Of a DNA stretch of 64,000 nt, positions 21,503-32,440 are shown piece by piece. This DNA comes from Anisodus tanguticus (taxonomy: Eukaryota; Streptophyta; Magnoliopsida; Solanales; Solanaceae): assembly GCA_034509755.1 (NCBI GenBank), contig CM067543.1, forward strand, positions 14,446,954 through 14,510,953, in the 5' to 3' direction. How positions within the stretch are numbered: position 1 is the first letter of the stretch; each line of letters opens with the position of its first letter. Made by a program: the position numbers and the translations under genes. Under the pieces are notes generated by a model. That model made no database searches and was not told the origin of the DNA. It was given only the letters and a program-made list of their open reading frames with translations.

Positions 21503-22106
21503 TCACGTCTCATTCTCCCTTCGGTATTTCAGCAAGTTTTCACGTCCTTCTTCATTGAGAACTGCTTCGTACGGTACAACACCCTGCAAAACAAAAACAT
21601 CAAACTCACTAACTTGATTAGTAGTGGTACCACTAAACATTCTATGTCTAAGACTTTCAATACTAGCCGCAGAAACAACACGTCTTTTTTGAGCTTCTGT
21701 TGAAAAAGAAGAAGATGGTGTGGAAGCCGGTTGGTTGCTAGCACTTTTTTGTTGGTAATTCCTATATTTTTTTGCATTCATCTTGTATGCTAGACAAAAT
21801 AAAATGATGTGATAATAATAAAATATAATATTTATTTATTAATATTTCAGTTGAAGGTGCACTAGTGGGTGTGTTGTCATCTACATTAGTGGGTGTATCA
21901 TCTAGATCATCGTCTAAATTAAAGTCTTCTTGGGTTCCAGAAAATAGCTCCTCGTCTAAATATAATGGTATTGTAGGAAAATGTTCAGTATCAACAAAAT
22001 CATCATGTGTAGGAATAAGATTATGTCTAGAAATAGGATGGCTAGAAGAAGTACCATAGCCCTTGTTTCCCCTACTAGATGAAGCATGACCCCTACCCGT
22101 AAGCAT
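21503..22106 (-). pseudogene. hAT transposase remnants
   Basis: A first minus-strand frame (21762-22106) starts MLTGRGHASSSRGNKGYGTS and continues into an acidic segment (LDEELFSGTQEDFNLDDDLD). A second (21503-21781) reads SSSFSTEAQKRRVVSAASIE, LRHRMFSGTTTNQVSEFDVF and NEEGRENLLKYRREN. By position these look like N-terminal and late regions of a hAT transposase, with the BED zinc finger and catalytic core between them deleted. Neither carries a decisive domain motif, so the call rests partly on lying inside a hAT element in the right order. Confidence 0.5.
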
Positions 22107-22519
22107 ACGTTTAAATCCTTCTATTATAAATTTATAATTATACTAATAAATAATTAAAATAAATGAAATTAAGTGCGCTAAATAAAATAAACAGACAATA
22201 ATAATTTAATGAAGGAACGAATGTACCAAACGCCGACGTGTAATCGAGAGGTTGAAAATTGAAACTTTGCTCTATGAAAGATCCTCAAGCTAGTTTCCAA
22301 CTTCACTCACAAATGAATAAATAAAATTGAATATTTAGTAGACAATGTAGACTTATAGAGAGAGAGATTGAGAGATTAGAGAGATTGTAGGAAGATTTGT
22401 GAGAAAGATGATGAGAAAATGAGGTATTTATAGTTGGGAAATTGGCTTAAAGTGTAAATATAATAACTTATGGGTTAAAATAAATATTAAGGGGGTTGGG
22501 GGAGGGGAGAGGCCAAAAA

Positions 22520-22539
22520 TGGCCGTTGCACAACGGCCA
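22520..22539. promoter_or_regulatory. Short palindrome near hAT right end
   Basis: TGGCCGTTG (22520-22528) and CAACGGCCA (22531-22539) form a perfect 9 bp stem around CA. It lies about 235 bp inside the right TIR, next to the GC-rich array. Confidence 0.6.
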
Positions 22540-22559
22540 AAATGTAAAATGGTTGTTGG

Positions 22560-22773
22560 TGCAGCGGTTATTTGTGCAAAGGGGGGAGTTTCGGGCGGGA
22601 TCGGGGCGGAATTAGGGCGGGACCGGGACCGGGTCGGGCCTGACGGGATTGGGGCGGGGCGGGACGGGTCGGGACGAGACCATGTCCCGTCCCGGTTCGA
22701 GTCCCGATACCGCAATTTTTTTTTCTTCTAAAAAGGTCGGGACCGTGCCAACCCGGCCCACTGGCCAGCCATA
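22560..22773. promoter_or_regulatory. hAT right subterminal GC-rich repeat array and TIR
   Basis: GGGCGGGAC and GGGACCGGG motifs repeat here and mirror the left array in inverted orientation, ending in the TIR ACTGGCCAGCCATA. Open frames on both strands here are artefacts of GC-rich repetition. Confidence 0.6.
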
Positions 22774-22781
22774 ACTCCAAC

Positions 22782-23297
22782 AAATTGTACATCACTTTCC
22801 TCTGTCAATTAAGGAAGAAATGGAAATAATTTCATGACTTATTTGGTTTCTTTCATGAGAAATGACTTGGTGTTTGAGACAATCTTTAGTATAGCTTCTG
22901 CCTTCTGTTATTCTATATATGTCCTTTTCGACTAGAATAAGGACATGAGAATTAGAATGATTGCTTTCCTCTTAAGATGTTTAAGTAAAATTTGATTGCA
23001 TATTGCCTAATGATGTGCTCCTGTGAGTACCTTCTGATCATCTTTGAAAATTTGAGACAAGGATGTGATTTGAAATGCCAATGCATTAAAGTTGATCAAT
23101 GATCAACAAAGTTGATTTTGTCCCGACTGCTAACTAGACGTAGTGAAATGACTCTAACCAACCAACTCCCCACTTGACAATGTCTTCCGCCCGGATCGAC
23201 CTGCGAAACAAGTCTTGGGTCCAAAAAGAGGGGTTCAGCAGTGCCGTGACTTTTGTTTCATTTTTATTAATTTGCCAGAGGATCAGGAAAGTTGATG
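22782..23297. other. Unassigned sequence
   Basis: No coding family, TIR or LTR end is recognised here. It separates the hAT element from the LTR-like sequence to the right. Confidence 0.4.
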
Positions 23298-24565
23298 GTG
23301 TTTGAGATATATACTATTAATCATGTGTTTGGATATAGTATTTTGTTATAAAATAATTATTTATTAATTTTTAATAAAGAATTAAATAGATCATGTATTA
23401 GTATGTGTGTCTTTCATTTATATAGTAGATGATTTAGTGTATATAGTTTAGCTTATACACGGAAGATTAAATCATCGGTTAGATGGAAATTGGACAAAGA
23501 TATCGGTATTATTGTAGCACGAGATTAAATATAATGTATCTTCATTATGTGAATGGTATAGTTCCGACTTCTTGTACTAATACATTTTGTATGTATTGAA
23601 CAGATCAAGTAGAGACAAGTGTTTTTGTACTGAATATGTAAAACAACATCTTTATCTCATTAAAATGTACTTATACTCTTAATCTTGATATGATTATTAT
23701 GACAATGTGATTTGTTTATTATTTTAATTTATCAAAAGGTACGACTCTATTGTGAGTCAATGTATCTGATAGGTTGAATAGTAACAAATAACATTTGAGA
23801 AATAATAATTAGCTGATAGAATTCATGTCTCGACTTTGGGATTGATGATACCCATTTATGGATGCTTATAAGTTTTCATGTGAAAACCTTGCAGGTGGAT
23901 TTTGTATCCGTCACATGAAATAAGTTAAGCGGAAGTACAAAGAATTTAATGAGTCAATAAATTAAATTGTCAGTAATTTAATTTAATTAATTGGTATCTG
24001 TAATCTTAACATGGGGAGTTAAATAAGATTTAATGAAAGATTTCGAAATTAATCTGAGGAGTGCAATTACAGTTTTTAGTGGAATAATCTAAAATTTATT
24101 GTGGTAGGATTAATTCATTCATATTTCGAATTAATACCACAATTGGAAGTCTCGCTATTACATATGTGGTCCTTGTTATGCCTAATTATTCTTGAACTTG
24201 AAAAATAATATTCTTGGGGGAAAAAGCAAGCACACACGTTTTGGACTAGGGTTTACACCCTAAAACGTAGTTATAAAAAGAATATTTTTCAGCCCTAAGA
24301 GGTATACCTTTTCCTGAGCCGTAATACTTGCCCACACGAATATTCTCCATCCAAAGGCTAATTAAGTTACATAGCAGAAATTGGAGGATGATCTCGTGGA
24401 TAGTTTATGCTCGTGATTGAAGATTCGATTTTTGGTCGTTATCATGTTTCAAGAGATAAGTATCGAATTTATATTTGATTGAAATATGTGATTATGTATT
24501 GTCTATATTATGTGTAAGTTCAATCCTAACTATTTACTTTCGTTGTTTATGTTTATATTCCATCA
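23298..24565 (+). mobile_element. Probable 5' LTR of the plus-strand copia
   Basis: The right end is fixed by TATTCCATCA followed two bases later by a primer-binding-like sequence. The left end is a guess at the first suitable TG (TGTTTGAG). The interior is AT-rich and non-coding. Decayed copia coding sequence follows in the same orientation from about 28120. Confidence 0.45.
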
Positions 24566-24567
24566 AT

Positions 24568-24583
24568 TGACATCAAGAACCTG
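24568..24583 (+). other. Degenerate primer-binding site
   Basis: TGACATCAAGAACCTG resembles TGGTATCAGAGCCTG, complementary to initiator tRNA-Met, with a few changes. Its position just after the probable LTR supports a 5' LTR. Confidence 0.5.
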
Positions 24584-25011
24584 CTTACATCTAAATAGAT
24601 AACCAAGATGCAATATATATTATGTATATGGTTCGCGAGAAAAATCTTATGTAAAGTAAAATTGTTTGGCCTGTATTCGACGGCTACTGTGCAGAAACAA
24701 TTTTTAAGGTTTATGGTAATTTTCGATTGTTGATTTGTTGTGTTTTTTGCCGCTGTTGAACGGCAATGATATAACTGTGTTTGACCCATTACATCGAAGC
24801 GATATCTAATTCAACCTTTGATTGTGTTTTGGCACTATTAAAAAAATTGAAAAGGTAAGGGAATAAGGGTCACTTGGCGGCTGAAAATGATTACAGCAGA
24901 ATAAGGATATTTTTTATTGTTCCTTATTAAAGTGGTTGTATTTTTTTTTTTATATCTAGCTTTTCGGTTTACGCCAGACTATTCTTGGAGATAGTAATCT
25001 CAGTCCCTCAA
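24584..25011. other. Unassigned internal sequence of the copia
   Basis: No gag motif is recognised. It is AT-rich and lies between the primer-binding-like site and the minisatellite. Confidence 0.35.
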
Positions 25012-25142
25012 CACTACTATAAGTAAATCACGGGATGTGCCTGAATGAACAGGAGCACTACTATAAGTAAATCACGGGATGTGCCTGAATGAACAGGAGC
25101 ACTACTATAAGTAAATCACGGGATGTGCCTGAATGAACAGGG
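25012..25142. repeat. 44 bp minisatellite, three copies
   Basis: Three consecutive copies of a 44 bp unit (begins CACTACTATAAGTAAATCAC, ends TGAATGAACAGGAG) at 25012, 25056 and 25100. They are identical except at the very end of the third. This is far younger than the decayed sequence around it. Confidence 0.95.
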
Positions 25143-25994
25143 TTTGAGAACAGAGCAACTGATATCACCTACAAGGTTCTAGCAAATTGCTTCCACCAGG
25201 GTTCGAAACGCTGCAGGCCTCCAGCTATATTTTAAGTTTCCTCTTTTGTCATCCAGCTATGCCCGGGGGACAAAGTGGCTTTATTTTGTTTTGCCAACAA
25301 AGGTTCCGCTTTTTAATTTTGTGGAGTGAAAGGTTTTCCCTTTTTTGTTTTTGTGGGGTGAAAGATCCATTTTTTTAATCCTTTATTATTGTGCTTTGGG
25401 AAACTCTAAACAGTGAAGAATATAAAGGGACTACAATTATATGAGCATAGTTTTTTCTCCTTTTCTCTCACATGAATATATTGACTTGCATATGTTAAGA
25501 ATTTGATCATTAATAAACGGTTATCTTTAAAGTGGTTTGTTTATTTGGAATTGTTACAAATTCTTAGTACTTTATATATATGTGAGATAATGTAAATACA
25601 TGAATGGAGAGTTATGATTAAATAAATAGGGTTCATGAAGAAGAGTGATCTATTTATTTGAGTCATCGAAGTATACTCAAGGTATTATGTATAAATTGTT
25701 CTGGATAAGTGTGCGCTAGTGATAGAGTTTCATCTATTGAAAGGTAAATTACCTTTACATACTAATAACACTGAATTAATTGATGAGAAGAGATATCAAG
25801 GTTTTTATCCGAAAAAAAGAAATATAATATCTTAAATTTTCAGGTGTATTAATTGTAAGGACAATTATAGTGTAAAAAAAGTATTGTGTATCTTACGAAA
25901 GAATGGACATGATGTATGTCTTGTGCATATGTGATAATTTTTTTTAAAAAAAATAGAAACTTGAATCAGATTATTTAATCCTTAGTTATACCTA
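25143..25994. other. Unassigned AT-rich sequence
   Basis: No coding family or transposon end is recognised. A plus-strand frame at 25187-25378 has no domain signature. Confidence 0.35.
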
Positions 25995-27845
25995 AAACGG
26001 ATATCTTCCGAATTTTGTCATGAATTTGGAGATCAAGAATTTCATGGTTGACCTGAAATTTGGTTGGCCCATCAAATATGACCTGGTGAGAAATAGTTAT
26101 TGCTTTGTAGTGATGTCATTTTTTGGCATTCCGGGGTTATTAGATGGTTTTAGGTAGTTTGTTGGATTAAAATTTGATTTTAATGTGAAAGACTATTCTT
26201 TATTTTAGTTTTATTTATGTTAAAATCTGAAACATGACTACATATGGTTATTCAACATGAATTGATATGTGATAAAGATATAGATCAGTTTTTTTTCTTG
26301 CATCGCTTGAATAAGTTATATTCCGAATTTGATCATAAATTTAGAGATCTGGAATATTACGAACTCTAATTGATATAATATTCAATAGGTTCATCGAAAA
26401 CGACCAAGTAAGAAATACACACGGCTATGCAACAACTCATGTCTTTTTTCGGCGATTTGCGGTTGTTTAGATGGTGTTTTGGGCATTTTTTTTTTGAAAA
26501 TTAATTTTAAGAAAAAATAACTTGGCTATGATCTAGTGGGGATAGAAATTGTTTCCTATGATTTATTATGAGTTGTCACTAGGTATAATCACTAGTTTTT
26601 GATAACATGTATTAACTCTCCATCTGAGTTACATGTTGGATCAATGGAACTAAAGATAATAATAATGATATTCACTTGGTTTAAATTAACAGTATACTCT
26701 CCATATGAGTTAGTTGTAGTTCTAAATTTGTGGGATGAATTATCTGACATCACATATGTATGTTGCATGAATTGTTCATTTCTATTGAAATTTGTTGTTC
26801 AAGATGCATGGATATCTATGTGGTGTGTTTTGAATTTAACATTCAATTATTACATGAATATACTAATGTTCATAAAACAAGTATTGAGATTATGTAAACA
26901 TATTTCAAAATTTTGTTCGTTGTTCTGGATTCATGTATATTAGTACGCTAATGATGATATATGATGAGAATTACTGAACAAATAAATATATCTATATCTA
27001 TATATATATATCCGAATTAATCATGGTTTCAAAATTTTGATTTTTGACGAACTTCGATTTACTCGAAATTTGATAGGTTCGTCGGAAATGACCCACTGAG
27101 CAATACTCTCGAGTTTTGATCATGACCTAGGACCTTTTTTGGCCATACGAGGTCACTTAGATGGGTTTTTGGGCGTTTTTCTATTTTTTGAAAAAAATTA
27201 TTAAATAAAATGCATATTTCGTCAAACAATGGTGGTAGGGTTCATTCTCTATGATCTCCATTGTATATAACAATGATCTAATGAGTTTATATGTTTACGT
27301 AAGTCTTCTTCCACATCGGATAGATTCATTATGAATCTCAATTCGGATTAATATTTAGGTATAGATATTATCTTTTTTTTTCTCCTTTCAAACAAAGAAA
27401 AATGATTGCAGTTTTTCTATTTGGAATCGTGTTAGGTCTAATTCCTATTACTTTGGCTGGATTATTAACTGCATATTTACAATACACGGTTCAGAGAGCA
27501 CTTGTGTATGTGATGCAAGTATGGTTAATTACTGCGCTTTAGTTCCCTAGATAATTGATAGCTTGTCTTGACTCTCTAACTGAGTTACATATTGGTTCAA
27601 TGAAATTAGGGTTCATTAAAAGTGATATTTACCTAACTTAAATTAGCAATTTACTCTCCATTTGAGTTGGTCATGTTTTAATTTATGGGGTGAACTATCA
27701 TGACTCATATAGTTTGCATGAATAGTTAAGTTTTCCTATAGAATCCAACTATTCAGTATGCATGGTTGTATGTGTGATGTGTGTTTTGAATTTTATTATT
27801 CTTACGACATAACTAATGATCTATTTAATGATTATATTTCAAATT
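25995..27845. repeat. Interleaved direct repeats alpha (x3) and beta (x2)
   Basis: Alpha (~180 bp, starts CCGAATTT, contains GAAATTTGGT and ends TTTAGATGGTTTTGGGC-like) begins at 26008, 26323 and 27012. Beta (~280 bp, contains GAGTTACAT-TTGG-TCAATG) lies at 26597-26870 and 27553-27845, about 956 bp apart. The order is alpha, alpha, beta, alpha, beta. Copies are diverged, so the duplication is old. The frame at 26599-26943 is beta and is not mirrored as an open frame in the second copy. Confidence 0.75.
27371..27542 (+). pseudogene. petG: Plastid petG inserted in nuclear DNA (NUPT), chimeric frame
   Basis: The ATG at 27402 opens MIAVFLFGIVLGLIPITLAG then LLTAYLQY. This is the plastid cytochrome b6f subunit PetG except Glu3 to Ala and loss of one codon (LFVTAYLQY became LLTAYLQY). 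PetG is a ~37-residue single-span membrane protein needed for b6f stability. The upstream TCTCCTTTCAAACAAAGAAA also looks plastid-derived. Plastid likeness ends at about 27485. The frame then continues 18 more codons (TVQRALVYVMQVWLITAL) to a stop at 27540-27542, giving a 46-residue chimera with no transit peptide. It is almost certainly non-functional, a fragment inserted between the repeats. Confidence 0.85.
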
Positions 27846-28123
27846 CTCAGTAGACTTCATCCATCCCACTTACTAATCAAGAATTTCATTTGATAGAGAA
27901 AAAACATTAATTTAAAGAATGCATTGTATGTACCTTCTGTTATAAAGAATTTAAAACAAGAGATGGATAGTTAATTTATTTTTCTTGTAACTCTTGTGTT
28001 ATTGAGTTTGATAAATATTTTATCTCTTGTGGTACATTGATGCATGGACACTTTATAATTAATATCTCTTTTGAACGGTCTAATGTTAACTTGTCCCATA
28101 AGAGATCTTTTTTAATGACTTGA
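27843..28123 (+). other. Decayed upstream copia coding sequence
   Basis: ATGTACCTTCTGTTATAAAG (about 27928) looks like the protease/pre-integrase region of the copia that follows, but no active-site motif survives. The assignment is from position. Confidence 0.4.
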
Positions 28124-28526
28124 ATGAACTTATCTGTGTCACTTTTATCTATGTCATTTTAATCTGGATATGATTTCGAAGTTGGTCAAAGGATGAACTT
28201 TTAAGGTTCATTGAAAGTGAAAGCACTATCAACTTGTCAGTTCTATTTAGAAGGAAAACTGACTAAGATACATTTTTCCTTAAAAGAAAATAGAGCTAAT
28301 GATAAATTAAGCTAATTCATTCTAATTTGTGTGGTATAATAAACTTCAATGCAAGAGGTGTTTTTGAGTAATTTGCGACATTCATAGAAGATTTCTCATG
28401 ATATGAATATATTTATTCGATGCTCTATAAGTCTGAATGCTTTGAAAAACTCATGGTATTTAAGGCAAAAATGAAAAGCATCATGAAAAATTTATTAAGT
28501 CACTGCGATTTGATCGTAGTGGTGAG

Positions 28527-28828
28527 TGTTAAATATACACAATATACACATGATATACACGTGTATATTGTGTATATTTGACTTTCGGATTCCCCTTGTA
28601 CCATGTAGGATTAGTAGTAGTTTAGTATCCTAGTTTAGGTAATGTTGTAATGTAATTAGTATTGTACACTTACCATAATATTTGTACTACCATAAATGTA
28701 TAGTTAGTATCCAAGTAGAATAAGATTTTAGGAGTAGAATAGGAATATGATTCTCCTATTATGGAAATATGTAACTTGTATATATAACCTTTCAATCAAT
28801 GAAAATAATCAAATGATTATTTCTTTCA
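28527..28828 (+). mobile_element. Solo LTR, 302 bp, inserted in copia integrase
   Basis: It begins TGTTAAATATACAC and ends TTTCTTTCA, flanked by a perfect 5 bp TSD, GTGAG, at 28522-28526 and 28829-28833. Removing it with one TSD restores the integrase reading GAT CGT AGT GGT GAG TAC. No internal domain is present, so it is a solo LTR left by LTR-LTR recombination, or a very small non-autonomous unit. A TATA-like TTGTATATATAACC lies near 28779. Strand is chosen from that box. Confidence 0.85.
28534..28580 (+). promoter_or_regulatory. 18 bp-stem palindrome in the solo LTR
   Basis: AATATACACAATATACAC and GTGTATATTGTGTATATT are exact inverse arms separated by ATGATATACAC. The whole lies within the first 55 bp of the LTR, in the U3 region. 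The arms also repeat a TATACACA motif. Confidence 0.8.
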
Positions 28829-29859
28829 GTGAGTACCTCTTTGCAGAGTTCATTAGCTACTTATCAAACAAACAGATTGCATTTCAATTGTCTACACCAA
28901 GTATTCTATAGTATATTGGTGTAGAAGGAAAAAATGATTCTTATGAAGGTAGTAAGATTAGCGGTTGACTTATTCGTATTTGCTTTTTCCCTTTGGGATA
29001 TGTCTTAGAAACTACAAATTACATTCTTAATTTAATTCCATCTAGGTTAGTACCTTTGATACCTATAGAACAATGGATTGGATGTAAGCCAACTTTGCAA
29101 TATGTTCAGATATGAGGTTGTCTAGTACATGTGTTCAAAGGAAAAACAGATAAGTAGGAATTAAGAACGGATGTGTGCATGTTTATTGGATATCCAAAAG
29201 GGAACGAAAGAAGGTTTATTTTACTGTCCTAAAGAAAATACGACAATTATTAACACAAATGTCAGATTTTAGGAAAGGACTATTTAATAAACCATGTTTC
29301 TAGAAGTAAACTAGTTTTACAGAAACTGAGCAAAGAAATAACAAATAAGTCGTATGAAAATTCAGAAGTTCAAGAACATCTAACCAATAAGTCCGTGTTA
29401 ATGTTCCATTGCTTTTAAATAGTGGGAGAAACTTTAATAGACTTAAGGAAATACAGTACCTCTAAGTAGTGGGAGTGATGTTGAGAAAAGAACACTATAT
29501 GAAGTTGTTAATAATTCAATACCAAAAGGCAATGAAAAAAATATTAAGACTCAGGATATGATAGTGTGACTAAAATAGTAATAGTACTTATTTGTAGTGG
29601 AGAATAATAATCAAGATCGATTCGGTGTACTCTTCTTGGGAGAGTTTCATGATAGGATCCATGAAAAAAAATACACTTTTGGAAGAAATTCATGATAGGA
29701 TCCCCGAAGATCTTAGTACAGAACCGGTCAGTTATGACAAAGCACTAGTAAACAAAGTTGCATCAGAAAATAACTTGACAAGTTTTTCTTTTTTGCAAAG
29801 AGCTTATTTGCAAAGACTTTTTATTTATTTTACTTTTTTTGTAGTGTTGTTTTTATTTT

Positions 29860-31031
29860 TATAGGAGTTTGATCATGGAAACAAAGTCATTGGAATGATG
29901 CAAAAGAAAACCACAAAGTTGAAACTAAGTGTGAGGTACCCGCACAAAGGACCATATCTTATTGGGGGAAGTCTGAGTACCTCGAACGTTGCTATTCTAC
30001 AGCCTTTGGCCTACCAGGGAGTCTCTTTTACCATCTTCTATTTATATTGTACATTAGGGAACATGTATAGTTTTAAGTGCGGGGTGGGGGATTGTTTGGT
30101 GGTTTCTTGTGCTATTTTAGTTAGGAGATTAGTCTTTAGGATGAACAAGCAAGTAAGGAAAGGAAGAGCTCTAGTGTCGTAAACTGTGTGACATATTTTA
30201 TGTTAGGGTTTAGGGCTGAGCATGTGCATTGTATACCTTCTTTAGATGCCTTGAGAATTTTTGTGATCTTTTTTGACACTTGAGGCTCGATTTTTTACTT
30301 TTATTATTACCTCCTATGCTTGAATTATATTTATTGATTGTGTCCTATTGCTTTAGCTTAAGAGTCATGACTGAACCATCGGGAGTGGATCATGTGCATT
30401 GTGTGAACTGAGCTTTAGATGATAATATGTGTTGTCCCATGTTAGTCTAGAACTTTTCATGTGTGTGGTAAATTTAGGAGATGATATAGGCATTTCTTTT
30501 ATTAGCCCTTACGTACCAATGTTAACAATATCCCTCGTCAGCCCTTTTGAGCCTATACGCCTTTTTGTTGGCACCCACATTACAAGCCTATATTCTTTTG
30601 TTCTTAATTAATTTTTTTTAATCTTTACCTCTGAAAGCACTTAATTTGCAAGAATAAGCGCTAGAAAGAAGTAAGTAGAGAACATGGATAACTTTTGAGT
30701 GGAACTAAAGAAAAGGAGTGAAGAATACAATAATTTCATTAGTTGGAAAAAAAGAAAAAAATTGAAAAAAAAAGAAAAGAATGAAGTAGAAAACAAAAGA
30801 GAAAAAGAATTACAATTTTATTCTTAGCTAGTGAAATTGTTTATATGTGTTGGGCAGAAAACAAAGGGATTCGTGTGATGCATTTGTATAATGAGCAGCT
30901 GAATGGGGACTATGAGAAGTATGCGCTCGAAAGTGAAAAAATTGTCTTGTATAAAAGTGCTTAGGAGGGTGGAGTCACTATTTCCCTAAATATATCCTAC
31001 TTGTCCCTTAGCCTACATTACAACCTATGAA
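29860..31031 (+). mobile_element. Untranslated/3' region of plus-strand gypsy, left part
   Basis: No enzyme motif is visible. Notable are a G-rich run (AAGTGCGGGGTGGGGG, about 30077) and a long A/G-rich stretch (30720-30810). The sequence continues across the family A insertion into 36925-37427, where a gypsy purine tract and LTR follow, so I read it as the long non-coding 3' part of a Tat/Athila-like element. Frames at 29895-30182 and 30429-30611 show no family signature. Confidence 0.4.
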
Positions 31032-31036
31032 AGTCC
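31032..31036. repeat. TSD (left) of family A copy 2
   Basis: AGTCC, identical to 36925-36929 on the other side of the element. Confidence 0.9.
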
Positions 31037-31793
31037 TGTTGGTACTCTATTGTACTTTATAAAGCGGTACGGGAAGTAAATAACTATTGCAAGTATTCGA
31101 AAGGATAAACAAATATTCAATATTCAGAAATTGAATCTTGTTGAACAAATAGGCCAATCTTCAAAACTGCCGCAAGCTTGTTGTGTCTTAAATCTTGATA
31201 ACTTGAAATCAAGAAACAACGGGTGGTAAATGGGCTGTTTATGGCCAATGAAGAAGGGCTGATAATGGAGGAGTTAATCAGCCAAGTAATGGCTGATTTC
31301 TGCCTGCTGTCACCCCAAAATCAACTTTTCAGAAACGCTGGGGAACAAACTGTAAAATATTAAACTTCAGGGACCAAACTGTACATAAGAAACTTCAGGG
31401 ATCAACCGGACGGGCGGGCGGAGGCGCGCGTGTGGGCTTAGCCTTGAACCCAAGCACATCTAGGTCCTCCCTCCTTTAAACACATGGGATACCCCTTGGG
31501 GTCCCTAACCCTTTACCATTTTAGAGACTTATATAGAGAACAATTCTTCCTATTCCCACCGATGTGGTAGATTTGTCCCACACCACATTTCCATGCCTCA
31601 AACACCTTACTTCGTAGACCAATATCTCTTTCATTTCTCAACGAAATTTGACAATTCTTGGCCCTACGGTCATCTACTCACTTAGTAGATTATGCATGTG
31701 TGAAGAGACAAGGCCTCCAACATGCAGAACACTAGTGTTTAATTCATCAAAGATGGGTGGACGCATCTCCCCGCCAAAGGCAAATTTCCAACA
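31037..31793 (-). repeat. 3' LTR of family A copy 2
   Basis: 757 bp. It carries GGGACCAAACTGTACATAAG motifs and a GC-rich segment (about 31405-31435). It is followed by the purine tract (minus CATAGAGGGGAT). Confidence 0.9.
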
Positions 31794-32440
31794 ATCCCCT
31801 CTATGAAAGAGAGATTTTGGCACACACACAAGGTGCCTATATTTCAGCAATCTTTCAGCGAAAAGATATTGCTTTAGGAGAAGTAGCTTCCGCTTTGAAC
31901 CTTCCCTAGTTGAATACCATCGGACTTACTTACTGCGCGGTGAACGTGATGTCTTGAACCGTCAGTGTTTAGTGTAAGCCAAGACAACGATATCAACACA
32001 ATAACTCTTCTTATTCGTTTTCCTTGTTACATTTTTGTCCGTTGTGGCCGTGGACACACTTGGATTCTTAAGTGCGTTCATTTGAGGCGTCCATCCTCGC
32101 ACCTAAATAGGTGATCTCCTACAAGGTATCCTGTTATACCCCACTTCACAAGTGTTAGGAATCATTAAAAGTTTCCCCAACCTTAACCTCAACCGTTTGA
32201 GGATCGTTAAAGGTTTGGAAGCTTAACATTTACCCACCATGCAGGTAGCACTTTAATGTCTATCGCGGGAACAACTTTGGATTCATGTTTTCGAACAGAA
32301 ATCATCATTCGAAGTGTTTCTTGCTTCCACCGAAGCGCTCAACTGAACCTTTTACAGCTTAGTTTTCCCATTGAACCAAATTCTTGGGATCTCCAATCAG
32401 TATGGTTGGGTTACCACTGTAAAGGTTCGTATTGTTTGGG
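31794..32440 (-). other. Conserved 3' non-coding block, family A copy 2
   Basis: Matches 14167-14790 and 52434-53040 closely, including CTTACTGCGCGGTGAACGTG and the TTAAGTGCG hairpin arms at 32068-32076 and 32098-32106. It is better preserved than the adjoining coding remnants. Confidence 0.8.

Larger units (their letters stand above)
19125..22773 (-). mobile_element. hAT-superfamily DNA transposon, 3.65 kb
   Basis: The left end is TATGGGTGGCTAGTGGCCCG and the right end is its near inverse (CACTGGCCAGCCATA). It is flanked by a perfect 8 bp TSD, ACTCCAAC, at 19117-19124 and 22774-22781. An 8 bp TSD and this TIR style indicate hAT. Both ends carry GC-rich arrays of GGGATCGGG/CGGGAC motifs in a very AT-rich element. 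Only scraps of transposase remain on the minus strand (21503-22106), so it is not autonomous. MITEs have inserted inside it. Confidence 0.9.
28124..29790 (+). pseudogene. Ty1/copia pre-integrase and integrase, decayed
   Basis: In shifting plus-strand frames: TYLCHFYLCHFNLDMISKLV (pre-integrase, about 28126), ALSTCQFYLEGKLTKIHFSL and KENRANDKL (zinc-binding region), FIEDFS-YEYIY of the core, then beyond an LTR insertion EFISYLSNKQIAFQLSTPS. Next are GYVLETTNYILNLIPSRLVP, GCLVHVFKGKTDK and VCMFIGYPKGNE (C-terminus). HDRIPEDLSTEPVSYDKALV (about 29690-29750) is the linker before RT; the RT is missing after about 29790. The solo LTR at 28527-28828 splits the core exactly at Asp-Arg-Ser-Gly-Glu, so this copy was already in place when hit. 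Confidence 0.85.

Noticed and set aside
25012..25142. CRISPR-like repeated units
   Set aside because: Units are directly adjacent with no spacers, in plant nuclear DNA; this is a minisatellite.
26599..26943. 114-residue plus-strand frame
   Set aside because: It is repeat beta; the second copy at 27553-27845 is not open in the same frame and no domain is visible.
30429..30611. Possible small host gene in 29895-30611
   Set aside because: Frames lack motifs and the region reads as untranslated gypsy sequence continuous with 36925-37427.
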